In this document: piece after piece, positions 35,782-45,262 of the stretch
Numbering within the stretch: the first letter of the stretch is position 1
Layout: the number at the start of each line of letters is the position of its first letter
Origin: Bradyrhizobium sp. AZCC 1610
Lineage (GTDB): Bacteria; Pseudomonadota; Alphaproteobacteria; Rhizobiales; Xanthobacteraceae
Direction of reading: 5' to 3'
Assembly (NCBI RefSeq): GCF_036924515.1
Contig: NZ_JAZHRR010000001.1
Span: forward strand, 5,489,001 to 5,553,000
Length of the DNA: 64,000 nt
Program-made: the position numbers and the translations under genes
Notes under the pieces: model-generated
Database searches by the model: none
Told to the model about the DNA's origin: nothing
What the model saw: the letters and a program-made list of their open reading frames with translations, nothing else

Positions 35782-36936
35782 TCAGGACCGCGCGAGCGCG
35801 TCGAGCTTGCCTTGAAGCTCGTCAATCGCCGGCTTCGCAACATCGCCAGCGCCGGGCGTCGCCAGCACCTTGTCACACATCTGGTTGATCATGGGGGTCG
35901 CGACAACAACCAGCTTTACGAGGGTGCTCTTTCCTTCAGGAGAGAGCTGCGCCGCGCGCGAGCCGACCTCATTCAACTGATCTGTCGCTTCCTTTAGTTT
36001 GGGCAGGGCGGCCTGGGCCGATGCGGCATCGGTGATGCCGGAAAGCACGATCCTGATGGACCCAACCGACGAGTTGACCTGGTTCGCAAGATTCATCCCT
36101 CCGACCGTTAAATCCGTCGGGGCCTTGCCCACGGTTCCGGTCTCGGTCTGCTTCGTGAAGGGAGGCGACACCTGAGCGACTGTGTCCTCCCCTGGACGAC
36201 CAAGGGCGAACCAGATCAGACCACCCAATACCACCGCGGCGACCAGCCAATACGGCCATTGTGGTACCGCGGTCCTGCGGGCCGCCGCGGAGGCCGCCTG
36301 ACCGGCCCCGGAAATGGTCCGCTCCGAAGCCTCTGCAATTCGGCTGCCGGCCGTACTGGCCGCCGCCGCACCGCTGCGCAAGCTTTCAGTCGCGCCATCG
36401 ATAAGACCGGCGGCACTCAACTGGCCGGCAAGACCGGATGGCATTGCCGCGGCGATCTGATCCTTCTGTGAAGTGAGGAGGGACGCCAGCCCGCTTGCGT
36501 CGAGACCAGCGCTGCGTTGCTGCTGACCCAGAGCGCCAAGGACCACCGGGCCAAGCATGCCGAGCATCGACTTGGTCGTACCCTCGCCGATCCCTGCGAA
36601 CTTGCCGATGGTCTGCGCCATCGCATCCAGGGTTCCGCCACCGAACAGGCCGGAAAGCATGTTCGACCCGGTTTCCGCGAGCGAGTTCAGATCGCGATCG
36701 CCGGTGAGATCCTTGAGGCTATCGAGCGACCCGGATTGCTGTGTCAGCGTATTCGTGAGCTGGCGTGCCCCATTGGGAGTGGAGGCAACGTCAGCGAGAC
36801 TTGCAAGAAGGGCGGGAATTGCACCCGCTATGGCTTTTTGCGCGACATTGCGATCAAGACCCAGAGCAGAAGCGATCTTCGCGATCATGTCCGGTGTGAG
36901 GAATTGCGTTACTACAGAGACCAAATTCGTGACCAT
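35782..36936 (-). CDS. DUF937 protein with membrane helix and periplasmic domain
   Basis: A 384-residue protein. Residues about 1-175 are the DUF937 (YidB-related) domain, with repeated helices rich in Ala/Leu (VAQKAIAGAIPALLASLADVAS, TLDAMAQTIGKFAGIGEGTTKSMLGMLGPVVLGALG). One membrane helix is at about 233-252 (WPYWLVAAVVLGGLIWFAL), and a C-terminal ~130-residue helical part (VNSSVGSIRIVLSGITDAASAQAALPKLKEA) looks periplasmic. GGGAGG precedes ATG 36936. Function unknown. Confidence 0.75.
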   Translation of the reverse strand: MVTNLVSVVTQFLTPDMIAKIASALGLDRNVAQKAIAGAIPALLASLADVASTPNGARQLTNTLTQQSGSLDSLKDLTGDRDLNSLAETGSNMLSGLFGGGTLDAMAQTIGKFAGIGEGTTKSMLGMLGPVVLGALGQQQRSAGLDASGLASLLTSQKDQIAAAMPSGLAGQLSAAGLIDGATESLRSGAAAASTAGSRIAEASERTISGAGQAASAAARRTAVPQWPYWLVAAVVLGGLIWFALGRPGEDTVAQVSPPFTKQTETGTVGKAPTDLTVGGMNLANQVNSSVGSIRIVLSGITDAASAQAALPKLKEATDQLNEVGSRAAQLSPEGKSTLVKLVVVATPMINQMCDKVLATPGAGDVAKPAIDELQGKLDALARS

Positions 36937-37082
36937 GGCGATCCTCCCGAGCAAGGGTGCAATTACCTGCTCAAGTTAATCCCCGCCCACTCCGGATTGC
37001 TCCCCAAAGTTTAATCACCTTATATTACAACCTCTCCGGATCGATCGAAGTTCCACAAGAACCTGCGCGTCAAAACAAGCAT

Positions 37083-37131
37083 CTGGAGCCCGGTTCTGAT
37101 TCAATCAGAACCCGGGCTCCAGGCAGAGTTT
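37083..37131. repeat. Dispersed repeat E, palindromic core (GGTTCTGATTCAATCAGAACC type)
   Basis: Left arm CTGGAGCCCGGTTCTGATT and right arm AATCAGAACCCGGGCTCCAG form a near-perfect palindrome, followed by AGTTTTT on the plus strand, so it could also stop transcription. GCGCGTCAAAACAAG just before it (37065-37079) matches the other copies. It is the main content of the 279-base gap 36937-37215. Confidence 0.55.
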
Positions 37132-37215
37132 TTATTGGGATTGAACCGCCTGCTCCTATGCGCCGACTGACAGATCGTGCGAACCTTATCGAACGCACGA
37201 GTCGGGGCGAATTCA

Positions 37216-37620
37216 ATGATTTTGCAATCCCTCGCCGGGCTTCCGGCGTTCCTGGTGTATTTCTGCATGGCGATCATTGCCGTCGTTGCCTACCTCTTCG
37301 TCTATACCCGCGTCACCGCGCATAACGAGTTCGACCTGATCCGCGCCAACGAGCCGGCAGCGGCGATCGCGCTGGGCCTGAGCCTGCTCGGCTTCGTGCT
37401 GCCGCTGGTTAGCGCCATCGCCCATTCCGCCAATGTCTGGGATTGCCTGATCTGGGCCGCGATCGCGCTGATCGTGCAGATCATCGTTTATTTCCTCGTC
37501 CGGGTGCCGGTACCGAACCTTTCGAAGAGGATCGCTTCCGGTGAACTCGCCGCCGCGATCTGGCTCGGGCTGTCCTCGCTGGCCGCCGGTGCGATCAACG
37601 CTGCCTGCATGATCTACTGA
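37216..37620 (+). CDS. DUF350 membrane protein (YjfL-like)
   Basis: A 134-residue inner-membrane protein with four predicted helices, the first LVYFCMAIIAVVAYLFVYT and the last LAAAIWLGLSSLAAGAINAACMIY. The DUF350 family is two repeats of a helix pair with a conserved NE/G pattern (NEPAAAIALGLSLLGF, SGELAAAIWLGLSSLA). Its gene is followed at two bases by the Ser-rich gene and then the YjfC-like gene, the same order as E. coli yjfL-yjfM-yjfC. Function unknown. Confidence 0.85.
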   Translation: MILQSLAGLPAFLVYFCMAIIAVVAYLFVYTRVTAHNEFDLIRANEPAAAIALGLSLLGFVLPLVSAIAHSANVWDCLIWAAIALIVQIIVYFLVRVPVPNLSKRIASGELAAAIWLGLSSLAAGAINAACMIY

Positions 37621-37622
37621 CC

Positions 37623-38039
37623 ATGGCCAACAAATCAGACCAGGAATTTGGCAAGCGCAATCAGGTCTCGGTGCCGGCGGCACCGCGCCCCGTTCCGCCG
37701 CCGCCGGCCAAGCGATCGAGTCACGTTGCGCTCCTGCTGATGGGCACGTTTGCCGTCGGCAGCGCCGCCTACACGCTGATGCCGAGCCAGAATTGCGAGC
37801 GGCCGCCGAATGCCTCCGCGGCATCGCCGACGCAAAGCAGCACCGAATGCTCATCGCGCAGTTCTTCGTCCAGCCATGGCGGCTCGGGCGGCGGATCGTC
37901 TTCGCGCAGCAGTTACTACAGCGGCAGCTCCTCGTCGGACCACTCATCCTCCTCCAGCACGCACGACACCAGTTCGCACAGCGCGCAGCGCGGCGGCTTC
38001 GGCTCGTTTGCGCATGCGGTTGGCTTTTCCGGCGGGTAA
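37623..38039 (+). CDS. Ser-rich YgiB/YjfM-like (DUF1190-like) protein
   Basis: A 138-residue protein. After a short polar N-terminus comes a hydrophobic segment (VALLLMGTFAVGSAAYTLMP, about 34-53) and then a region about 70-130 composed mostly of Ser, Gly, His and Tyr with few other residues. It starts two bases after the DUF350 stop. The DUF1190 assignment rests on the position between DUF350 and a YjfC-like gene and on the Ser/Gly-rich build, not on a clear motif. Confidence 0.6.
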   Translation: MANKSDQEFGKRNQVSVPAAPRPVPPPPAKRSSHVALLLMGTFAVGSAAYTLMPSQNCERPPNASAASPTQSSTECSSRSSSSSHGGSGGGSSSRSSYYSGSSSSDHSSSSSTHDTSSHSAQRGGFGSFAHAVGFSGG

Positions 38040-38042
38040 TCC

Positions 38043-39200
38043 ATGCAGCGCATCGATTGCCCCGAACGCGATGACTGGCGCACCACGGCCGCAAACTTCG
38101 GATTTGATTTTCACACCATCAACGGCGAGCGCTATTGGGACGAACGGGCCTATTACGCGTTCACGCTGGACGAGATCGAACGGCGGATCGAGGCGCCCAC
38201 CGGCGAGATCGATGCGATGTGCCTGGAACTGGTCGGCCGCGCGATCAACGACGAAAAATATCTGCGCCGGTTGAAAATACCCGAAGCCTTCTGGCCGCTG
38301 CTGTCCGAGAGCTGGCGCCGCCGTGATGCCAGCCTCTACGGCCGGCTGGACCTGAGCTACGACGGCCGGAGCCCGGCGAAACTGCTGGAGTACAACGCCG
38401 ACACCCCGACCTCGATTTTCGAAGCGGCGGTTTTTCAGTGGACCTGGCTTGAACAGGCGATGGAGCGCAACATCATTCCGAAGCGCGCCGACCAGTTCAA
38501 TTCAATCCATGAGCGCCTGATCGACGCCTGGAAGAAACACGGCGGCGCGAAGCATCTGCATCTCGCGGGGATCACCGATAATGCCGAGGATGCCGGCACG
38601 CTGGCCTATCTGCAGGACACCGCGAGCCAGGCTGGATTGAAGACCACGCTGATGGACATCAAGGACGTCGGACTCGGCGGTGATGGCCGCTTCGTCGATC
38701 TCGACGATCGCGGAATTGAGCTCGCCTTCAAACTCTATCCCTGGGAATGGATGTTCCACGACGCATTCGGCGCGAAGCTGTCGAGCGCGCCGACACGCTG
38801 GATCGAGCCACCCTGGAAAGCGATCCTTTCCAACAAGGGCATTCTACCGCTGCTATGGGAGATGTTTCCGAAGCACCCCAATTTGCTGCCGGCTTATTTC
38901 GAGGACGATCCGAAGGCGGCAATGCTTGGCTCCTCGTTCGTGCGCAAGCCGCTTTATTCGCGCGAAGGCGCCAATGTCGCGCTCGTCAGCGCCGGCGCCA
39001 CGCTGATGGAACAGCAAGGCCCGTACGGGGCGGAAGGATTCATCCGGCAGGGTTTCGCGCCGCTGCCGAGCTTTTCCGACCAATACCCGGTGCTTGGAAG
39101 CTGGCTGGTCGATCACACGCCATGCGGCCTGTCGATCCGCGAGGACGAGAACCCGATCACCGGCAACACGTCACGCTTCCTGCCGCACGCGATATTGTAG
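38043..39200 (+). CDS. Glutathionylspermidine synthase-like ATP-grasp protein (YgiC/YjfC)
   Basis: A 385-residue protein of the GSP synthase C-terminal ATP-grasp family (PF03738) without the amidase domain of bifunctional Gss. Family segments: YWDERAYYAFTLDEIERRIE near the start, LLEYNADTPTSIFEAAVFQWTWLE, DDRGIELAFKLYPWEWMF, EPPWKAILSNKGILPLLWEMFPKHPNLLPAYFE and FVRKPLYSREGANV. The reaction of the YgiC/YjfC subgroup is not established; it likely forms a peptide-like bond to an amine. Last gene of the DUF350 operon, and convergent with cheR. Confidence 0.88.
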   Translation: MQRIDCPERDDWRTTAANFGFDFHTINGERYWDERAYYAFTLDEIERRIEAPTGEIDAMCLELVGRAINDEKYLRRLKIPEAFWPLLSESWRRRDASLYGRLDLSYDGRSPAKLLEYNADTPTSIFEAAVFQWTWLEQAMERNIIPKRADQFNSIHERLIDAWKKHGGAKHLHLAGITDNAEDAGTLAYLQDTASQAGLKTTLMDIKDVGLGGDGRFVDLDDRGIELAFKLYPWEWMFHDAFGAKLSSAPTRWIEPPWKAILSNKGILPLLWEMFPKHPNLLPAYFEDDPKAAMLGSSFVRKPLYSREGANVALVSAGATLMEQQGPYGAEGFIRQGFAPLPSFSDQYPVLGSWLVDHTPCGLSIREDENPITGNTSRFLPHAIL

Positions 39201-39235
39201 CGTGACATGGCAAGCGGACGAGGCGAAGACCAGGC

Positions 39236-40114
39236 TCAGCGCGCCGCGGCGACGGCCCGCAGGGTTTGCGGCACCAGGGGCGACGCCCCCACCCGGATCA
39301 CCGGCGCGATATTCGTACGATAAAGTCCGCGCCGCTCCGGATAGGGCTTGAAGGTGTTGGTGATGCCGACCACGGATTCGGCCGCGCCCAGCGCCAGGAC
39401 GCCATCGGGCTCCAGCATTCGGGAAAGCCGCTCGAAGATGTTGGTCTTGGTATTCTGATCGAAATAGATCAGCACGTTGCGGCAGAAGATGATGTCGAAC
39501 ACGCCGAGATGGGAGAAATCCTGCAGCAGGTTGAGCTGACGATGCTGCACCATGCTGCGGATCTCGGCATTGATCTGCCAGAGCTCGCCGTTCTGGGTGA
39601 AATACTTCACCAGCAACCCGATCGGCAGTCCGCGCTGCACCTCGAACTGGCTGAAGATTCCGGCCTTCGATTTCTCCAGCACCGCCTGCGACAGGTCGGT
39701 CGCGACGATCTCGGTGCGCCAGCCCGACAGCAAGTGTCCGGCTTCCTTCAGGCACATCGCGATCGAATACGGCTCCTGCCCGGTGGAGGAAGCCGCGCAC
39801 CAGATGCGTAAAGCGCGGCGGGCCGCACGCGCCTGCACCAATGCCGGGATGACCGTCTCCCGCAAATGATCGAACGGAATCTTGTCGCGAAAGAAGAAGG
39901 TCTCGTTGGTGGTCATCGCTTCGACCACCTCCGCCGTCAGCGCGACAGCTCCGCCCTTCATCTTCTCGACGAGTTCGGAAATGCCCGGCAGGCTGGACTT
40001 GCGCGCCAGTGGCAACAACCGGCTTTCGACCAGATATTGCTTGTCGGCGGAAAGATCGAGCCCGGAGCGCTCTTTCAGAAGTTTACGCAGATACTCATAG
40101 TCTGAAGGCGTCAC
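39236..40114 (-). CDS. cheR: Chemotaxis protein methyltransferase CheR
   Basis: SAM-dependent methyltransferase that methylates glutamates on chemoreceptors. A 292-residue protein with the N-terminal CheR helical domain ([21 protein letters not shown] segment), the [13 protein letters not shown] motif, SAM-binding [19 protein letters not shown], and [11 protein letters not shown]. The start is GTG 40114, which has GGGAGA upstream and overlaps the cheB stop (GTGA); the longer frame lacks such a site. Last gene of the che operon. Confidence 0.93.
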   Translation of the reverse strand: MTPSDYEYLRKLLKERSGLDLSADKQYLVESRLLPLARKSSLPGISELVEKMKGGAVALTAEVVEAMTTNETFFFRDKIPFDHLRETVIPALVQARAARRALRIWCAASSTGQEPYSIAMCLKEAGHLLSGWRTEIVATDLSQAVLEKSKAGIFSQFEVQRGLPIGLLVKYFTQNGELWQINAEIRSMVQHRQLNLLQDFSHLGVFDIIFCRNVLIYFDQNTKTNIFERLSRMLEPDGVLALGAAESVVGITNTFKPYPERRGLYRTNIAPVIRVGASPLVPQTLRAVAAAR

Positions 40115-41280
40115 GAACGATCTCCCGAAAACAACCGAACCAGTTTTGGCGCGATCTGATTGAGCGGCAGAACCGCCGCGCAAATACCTGCATTGGCGGC
40201 CGCGCCGGGCATGCCCCACACCACGCTGGTCGCTTCGTCCTGGGCAATCACGCTGCCGCCGGCGGCGACGATGTCCTTGCCGCCGCGCATGCCGTCGGAG
40301 CCCATGCCGGTCAGAATCACCGACATGATGCCGCCCTGCCAGACGTCGATGGCGGAGTTGAACAGCGGGTCCACCGCGGGTTTGCAGAAGTTCACCGGCG
40401 GCCCGTCATCGAGCGCGATCGTGGTCTCGGCGCCATGGCGCACCACGCGCATGTGGCGACCGCCCGGCGCAAGATAGATCCGGCCGGGCTTGACGATCTC
40501 GCCATCGACGGCTTCATGCGCCGGCCGGCGGCTCGCGCGCGCCAGATGTTCGGCGAGAATTGTGGTGAAGGTCGGCGGCATGTGCTGGGTGATCAGCACC
40601 GGGAAACGATCGATCACCGGGCCGATGTCGGCAACCAGCGCCATCAGAGCCTGCGGGCCGCCGGTCGACGAGCCGATCAGGAGCACCCGCGGCGCCAGCA
40701 TGCTGAAGGGCCGGCGCGCCAGTTGCAGTTGCGTAGCCGGTGCAGCGGCCGGTTGGGCCGATACTTCGCGTGCCCGCTCAGGGGCCGGCGCCATGGACGG
40801 GCTCGCGGCAGGCTGCGCACGCCGGCGGGCCCTGGCGCCCAGATGACGAATCTTCTGAATCAGATCGTGGTGGAAGGTCTCGGCCGCGGTGGCCTCGCGC
40901 GTGCTCTCCGGCTTTGGAATGTAGTCGGACGCGCCGAGCGAAAGCGCCTTGAAGCTGATCTCCGCATTGCGGCGGGTCAGCGTCGACGCCATGATGATGA
41001 CGAGGTCGCGCTTTTTCGCCAGCAGTTGCGGCAGCGCCGAAATGCCGTCGAGCTCCGGCATCTCGATATCGAGCACGGCAACATCGGGCTTGATGCGTTC
41101 GATCTGGTTGACGGCGTCGAGACCGGTACGCAAGGAGGCCGAAACCTCCATGTCCGGCTCGGCGCCGATCCAGCGCGAGATCATCCCGCGGATCACGACG
41201 GAGTCGTCGACCACCATGACGCGCAGCTTGTCTTGCCGTGTCGAGATTGGCGGTGGAGACTTCGTTAACGCAACACTCAT
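40111..41280 (-). CDS. cheB: Chemotaxis methylesterase/deamidase CheB
   Basis: A 389-residue two-domain enzyme that removes methyl groups from chemoreceptors. Receiver domain (about 18-135) with Asp in [13 protein letters not shown]; an Ala/Pro-rich linker (about 150-190); C-terminal methylesterase with the catalytic Ser in [13 protein letters not shown], His in ITQHMPP, and Asp in GMGSDGMRG. It lies 82 bases after cheY and overlaps cheR. Confidence 0.95.
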   Translation of the reverse strand: MSVALTKSPPPISTRQDKLRVMVVDDSVVIRGMISRWIGAEPDMEVSASLRTGLDAVNQIERIKPDVAVLDIEMPELDGISALPQLLAKKRDLVIIMASTLTRRNAEISFKALSLGASDYIPKPESTREATAAETFHHDLIQKIRHLGARARRRAQPAASPSMAPAPERAREVSAQPAAAPATQLQLARRPFSMLAPRVLLIGSSTGGPQALMALVADIGPVIDRFPVLITQHMPPTFTTILAEHLARASRRPAHEAVDGEIVKPGRIYLAPGGRHMRVVRHGAETTIALDDGPPVNFCKPAVDPLFNSAIDVWQGGIMSVILTGMGSDGMRGGKDIVAAGGSVIAQDEATSVVWGMPGAAANAGICAAVLPLNQIAPKLVRLFSGDRS

Positions 41281-41362
41281 TACTTCACCCGACCCGACTC
41301 AAGCGGCACACTTACAAAACAACGCCGAAGGCCGTTGAGCCGCCGGGATCACACAGGCGAGA

Positions 41363-41728
41363 TCAGAGCAGGCCGACTTCCTGGAACTTCGCGGTAACGA
41401 TGTCCTTGTCGAACGGCTTCATGATGTACTCGTTGGCACCGGCATGCAGCGCTCGCGCAATGTGTGCGACGTCGTTTTCGGTGGTGCAGAACACCACCTT
41501 GGGCGCGTCACCGCCAGGCATGCGGCGCAGATTGCCGAGGAATTCGTAGCCGTCCATGACAGGCATGTTCCAGTCGAGCAGAACCGCTTCGGGCATGGCG
41601 CGCTTGCAGACTTCAAGCGCCTTTTGGCCGTCCTCGGCTTCGACGATTTGAAAGTCGAGACCTTCGAGGATGCGGCGTGCGACTTTTCGGATGACGCTCG
41701 AGTCGTCGACCACAAGACATGTTTTCAT
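41363..41728 (-). CDS. cheY: Chemotaxis response regulator CheY
   Basis: A single-domain response regulator of 121 residues that binds the flagellar motor when phosphorylated by CheA. Acid pair DDSS near residue 8-9, phospho-acceptor Asp52 in LLDWNMP, Thr in FCTTEND, and Lys105 in IMKPF. Located between cheW and cheB. Alphaproteobacteria often have several CheY; only one is here. Confidence 0.93.
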   Translation of the reverse strand: MKTCLVVDDSSVIRKVARRILEGLDFQIVEAEDGQKALEVCKRAMPEAVLLDWNMPVMDGYEFLGNLRRMPGGDAPKVVFCTTENDVAHIARALHAGANEYIMKPFDKDIVTAKFQEVGLL

Positions 41729-41786
41729 TTTAGGCCTCCAATTACACCAGATCCCAAGAGGGACGTTTCCATTCCAGGTTCGGTCT

Positions 41787-42257
41787 TCATGCCGCCATCA
41801 GGTCCGGCACGATTTCGAGAACGCGATCGACGTCGAGGACGACCATGAGCTGGCCGTCGAGACGGTGCACGCCGCCGGCGAGCTTGGCCATGCGGGGATC
41901 GAGGTTGACGGGGTTTTCCTCGCGGCCGTTATCGTGGAGTTTCAAGACCTCGCCGATCTGGTCGATCAGCAGGCCGTAGGACTCGCCGCGCAAATCGACG
42001 CCGACCGCCATCGGCGGCTTGCCGTCGTCGTTCTTGGGCAAACCCAACCGGGCGCGCATGTCGACCACGGTGACGATGCGGCCGCGCAGATTGAGCACGC
42101 CGGCGATCTCGGCCGACGACAACGGCACCCGCGTCAGCCGTTCCGGCATGAACACGTCCTGCACCCGCGAGATCGGCAGGCCGAACAATTGCCCGCCGAT
42201 CACGGCGGTGACGTATTCGGCCACGGTGCCCTCGATGGTCTCGGTCTTGGTTGTCAT
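41787..42257 (-). CDS. cheW: Chemotaxis coupling protein CheW
   Basis: A 156-residue SH3-like CheW that links CheA to chemoreceptors. Key segments: VIGGQLFGLPISRVQDVF, VLNLRGRIVTVVDMRARLGL, and the closing MVVLDVDRVLEI. The start is ATG 42257 with AGGTAAG upstream; a GTG two codons earlier is less likely. Follows cheA by 55 bases. Confidence 0.93.
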   Translation of the reverse strand: MTTKTETIEGTVAEYVTAVIGGQLFGLPISRVQDVFMPERLTRVPLSSAEIAGVLNLRGRIVTVVDMRARLGLPKNDDGKPPMAVGVDLRGESYGLLIDQIGEVLKLHDNGREENPVNLDPRMAKLAGGVHRLDGQLMVVLDVDRVLEIVPDLMAA

Positions 42258-42312
42258 GTGCACTTACCTTGTTTGAGCATGATCGTGCTCTACGCCGTCC
42301 GGCTGAACTCGT

Positions 42313-45069
42313 TCATGCCGCGTTCCTGGTCTCGGCGGTCTGTTCCTTCAGCGCCGCGATCAGGCCGGGACGGTCGAACTTGGCGACGTAATCGTGGAAG
42401 CCAGCCTGCCGGCCGCGCTCGATCGCCGCCGGCGACACCAGCGAGGACAGCGCGATGATCGGCATCGTGCTCAAATTGTTGTCGGCGCGGATCACTTCGG
42501 CGAACTCGAAGCCGTTCATGTCGGGCATCTCGATGTCGGTCAGCACCACGTCGAAGGTGTGGCCCGAGCGCAGCGCGGACAGCCCCTCCTGCGCGTTGAC
42601 GGCGACCCGCACCTTGTAGCCGGCGGCCTTCAGCACCGGGGCCAGCATGTTGCGGAAGAAGGCGCTGTCGTCGACCAGCAGCACCGATTGCGCCGTCGAC
42701 GACGCCCGCATCTCCTTGCGCGAGAACCAGTCGGCAAACGCCATTGGCAGGAAGTGGCCGACGTCGATCACTTCCGTCGCCTGGCCCTTGATCACGGCCG
42801 AACCCAGGATGCCGTCCTGCTGGCCGGCGACCTCGATGTGCAGCCGCTCCTCGACGATGTCGATGATCTCGTCGACCACCAGCCCCATCGAGCGGCCGTC
42901 GTCGGCGAACACCAGGATCGGCTGCGAGCCTGAGGTCTGCACGGTGACCCCGTTCATCTGCACCAGCGGCATCAGCTGCTCGCGGTACTGCACCATGTAG
43001 CGGCCGTTAGAGAGCTCGATCTTGTCGGTGGCGATCTCCTCCAGCCGGGTGACGAGGCCGAGCGGCACCGCCTTGGGCTGGCTCGATCCGGCGCGGAACA
43101 CCAGCAGCGAGGTCAGCTGTTCGCTGCCGAAGCCATGTGCCGCCGCCGCCTCGTCGGCCATCTCATGGGCCGAGGAGCCGGAGGCGCCGAGCGCTTTCGC
43201 AATGCCGTTGGGGTCGATGATCATGATCACGGCGCCATCGCCCAAAATGGTGTTGCCGGAGAACATCTCGATGTGCCGCAGCTTGGTCGACATCGGCTTG
43301 ACCACGATTTCTTCGGTGTGGAACACGCCGTCGACCACGATGCCGAAGGTCTGGCTGCCGACTTGCGTGACCACGATGAAGCCGTTCTCGGGGTCGCTTG
43401 ACGAGCCGTCGTCGATCTTGAGCAGCTTCTTCAGGTGCATCAGCGGCAGCAGCTTGTTGCGCAGCCGCAGCACCGCGGTGTCCTTGATGCGCTCGATGCG
43501 GTGTTCGGAGTTGGCGCGCGCCCGCACCAATTCCACGACGGAGAGCTGCGGAATGGCAAAGCGGTCGCCGGCGGCTTCCACGATCAGGGCCGAGACGATG
43601 GCGAGCGTCAGCGGGATCTTGATGGTGACGCTTGAGCCCTCACCCGCCACCGACTTGATGTCGATGGTGCCGCCGATCTGGTCGATATTGGTGCGCACCA
43701 CGTCCATGCCGACGCCGCGGCCGGAGACCGAGGTGACGGTGGCGGCGGTGGAGAAGCCCGGCGCGAAGATGAACTTGTGGATCTGGGCTTCGGTCATCTT
43801 CTCCAGCTCGGCCTCGCTGACGAGCCCGTTGGAGACGGCCTTGGCCTTGATCCGCTCGGTGTTGAGCCCGCGGCCATTGTCGGCGATGCAGATGATGATG
43901 TGGCCGCCCTCGTGATAGGCCGAAAGCCGGATCGTGCCCTGCTCGCCCTTGCCGCTGGCGAGCCGCTCGGCCGGGGTCTCCAGGCCGTGGTCGGCGGAGT
44001 TGCGCACCATGTGCGTCAACGGATCCTTGATCAGGTCGAGCACCTGGCGGTCGAGCTCGGTGTCGGCGCCGTGCATCTCGAGCTCGATCTGCTTGCCGAG
44101 TTCGCCGCTTAGGTCGCGCACGATCCGCGGCAGCTTCTGCCAGGCATTGCCGATCGGCTGCATCCGCGTCTTCATGACGCCTTCCTGCAGCTCGGCGGTG
44201 ACGTTGGAGAGCCGCTGCAGCGGCACCTTGAACTCGGTGTCCTCGTTGCGGCGGGAGATTTCCAGAAGCTGGTTGCGGGTCAGCACCAGCTCGGAGACCA
44301 TGGTCATCAGGTGTTCCAGCGTGTCGACGTTGACGCGGATCGACTGGTTGGCGATCTTGTCGGCTTCCTGGACGTCGGCGTCGATGGCGACCGGCTTCCT
44401 CGCCGGCTTGGCCTTTACTTCCTTGGCGGCCGGCGGCGCGGGGGCGGTTTCCGGCGCGGGCGCAGGTGCGGCCTGCTTGACGGCGGGGGCCGGCGCGGGT
44501 TTGGGCGCGGGGGCGGCTTCGGTGGCGGTCTCGCGGAAGGCGCGTTCGAGGTCGTCGAGCGAGACCTCGCCGGGACGCAACGGGCGTTCCAGCACCTGGT
44601 CCACCAGCGTGCCCGCCGTCATTGCTGTTAGCACCGGCGGCGCGGCGACCACCGGGACGGGCGCGGCCGCGGGCGCTTCGGCCTCGGCATGGTGGCCGCC
44701 TTCGGCCATCGCATGCAGCTTCTCGATCAGGTCTTCGTCGGTACCCTCGGGCTCGGTCTCGGTGGCCTCGAGGCCCGCGAGGATTTCCTTGATGCGGTCG
44801 ATCGAGGACAGGATCAGCGTCACGGCTTCGGCCTTGACCGGCATGCCGTCGCGGAATTTGCCCATCAACGTCTCGCCGGCATGGGCCAGCGCTTCCAGCC
44901 GCGGCAACCCCAGGAAGCCGCAAGTGCCCTTGATGGTGTGGACCAGCCGGAAAATGTTATCCAGGATCTTCGCGTCGCTCGGGTCCTGCTCGAACCGCAC
45001 CAACTGATTGTCGACCGTATCCAGGCTCTCGCTGGTTTCGGTCAAAAACTCCCGCAACAAATCATCCAT
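42313..45069 (-). CDS. cheA: Hybrid chemotaxis histidine kinase CheA with C-terminal receiver
   Basis: A 918-residue CheA, longer than the ~650 of E. coli. Order: HPt with His44 (RLVHTIKGTCGFL), Pro/Ala-rich linker (about 170-260), dimerisation, HATPase (NSADHGLE, DNGRGLN, GRGVGMDVVRTN), a CheW-like domain (SALIVEAAGDRFAIPQL), a second CheW-like domain (LLVFRAGSSQPKAVPLGL), and a receiver with Asp in VVLTDIEMPDMNG. The receiver makes this a hybrid that could act as a phosphate sink. ATG 45069 (MDDLLREF). Heads cheA-W-Y-B-R. Confidence 0.96.
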   Translation of the reverse strand: MDDLLREFLTETSESLDTVDNQLVRFEQDPSDAKILDNIFRLVHTIKGTCGFLGLPRLEALAHAGETLMGKFRDGMPVKAEAVTLILSSIDRIKEILAGLEATETEPEGTDEDLIEKLHAMAEGGHHAEAEAPAAAPVPVVAAPPVLTAMTAGTLVDQVLERPLRPGEVSLDDLERAFRETATEAAPAPKPAPAPAVKQAAPAPAPETAPAPPAAKEVKAKPARKPVAIDADVQEADKIANQSIRVNVDTLEHLMTMVSELVLTRNQLLEISRRNEDTEFKVPLQRLSNVTAELQEGVMKTRMQPIGNAWQKLPRIVRDLSGELGKQIELEMHGADTELDRQVLDLIKDPLTHMVRNSADHGLETPAERLASGKGEQGTIRLSAYHEGGHIIICIADNGRGLNTERIKAKAVSNGLVSEAELEKMTEAQIHKFIFAPGFSTAATVTSVSGRGVGMDVVRTNIDQIGGTIDIKSVAGEGSSVTIKIPLTLAIVSALIVEAAGDRFAIPQLSVVELVRARANSEHRIERIKDTAVLRLRNKLLPLMHLKKLLKIDDGSSSDPENGFIVVTQVGSQTFGIVVDGVFHTEEIVVKPMSTKLRHIEMFSGNTILGDGAVIMIIDPNGIAKALGASGSSAHEMADEAAAAHGFGSEQLTSLLVFRAGSSQPKAVPLGLVTRLEEIATDKIELSNGRYMVQYREQLMPLVQMNGVTVQTSGSQPILVFADDGRSMGLVVDEIIDIVEERLHIEVAGQQDGILGSAVIKGQATEVIDVGHFLPMAFADWFSRKEMRASSTAQSVLLVDDSAFFRNMLAPVLKAAGYKVRVAVNAQEGLSALRSGHTFDVVLTDIEMPDMNGFEFAEVIRADNNLSTMPIIALSSLVSPAAIERGRQAGFHDYVAKFDRPGLIAALKEQTAETRNAA

Positions 45070-45262
45070 GAAACCGGCCTTCGTACGCACCGGCACGCGA
45101 CATCGACGTGCCTTACGGAACATGGCCAGCTTCTATGCAAAGCGTTTAATATTGGTTGCTCAAATGGAAAAGAACGGGATCAACAAAGAGATAAGACGGC
45201 AGAAATGAATTCTGCCGCCTGTTTTCAACTGTTGGTTAACCATGTTTGCGCATTGGCGCGCT

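Noticed and set aside
37083..37122. Palindrome considered as a simple terminator only
   Set aside because: It recurs elsewhere with shared flanking sequence, so it is better described as a dispersed repeat that may also stop transcription.
43640..44923. 427-codon frame overlapping cheA on the same strand
   Set aside because: Arg/Pro/Ala-rich shadow of cheA in another reading frame with no domain.
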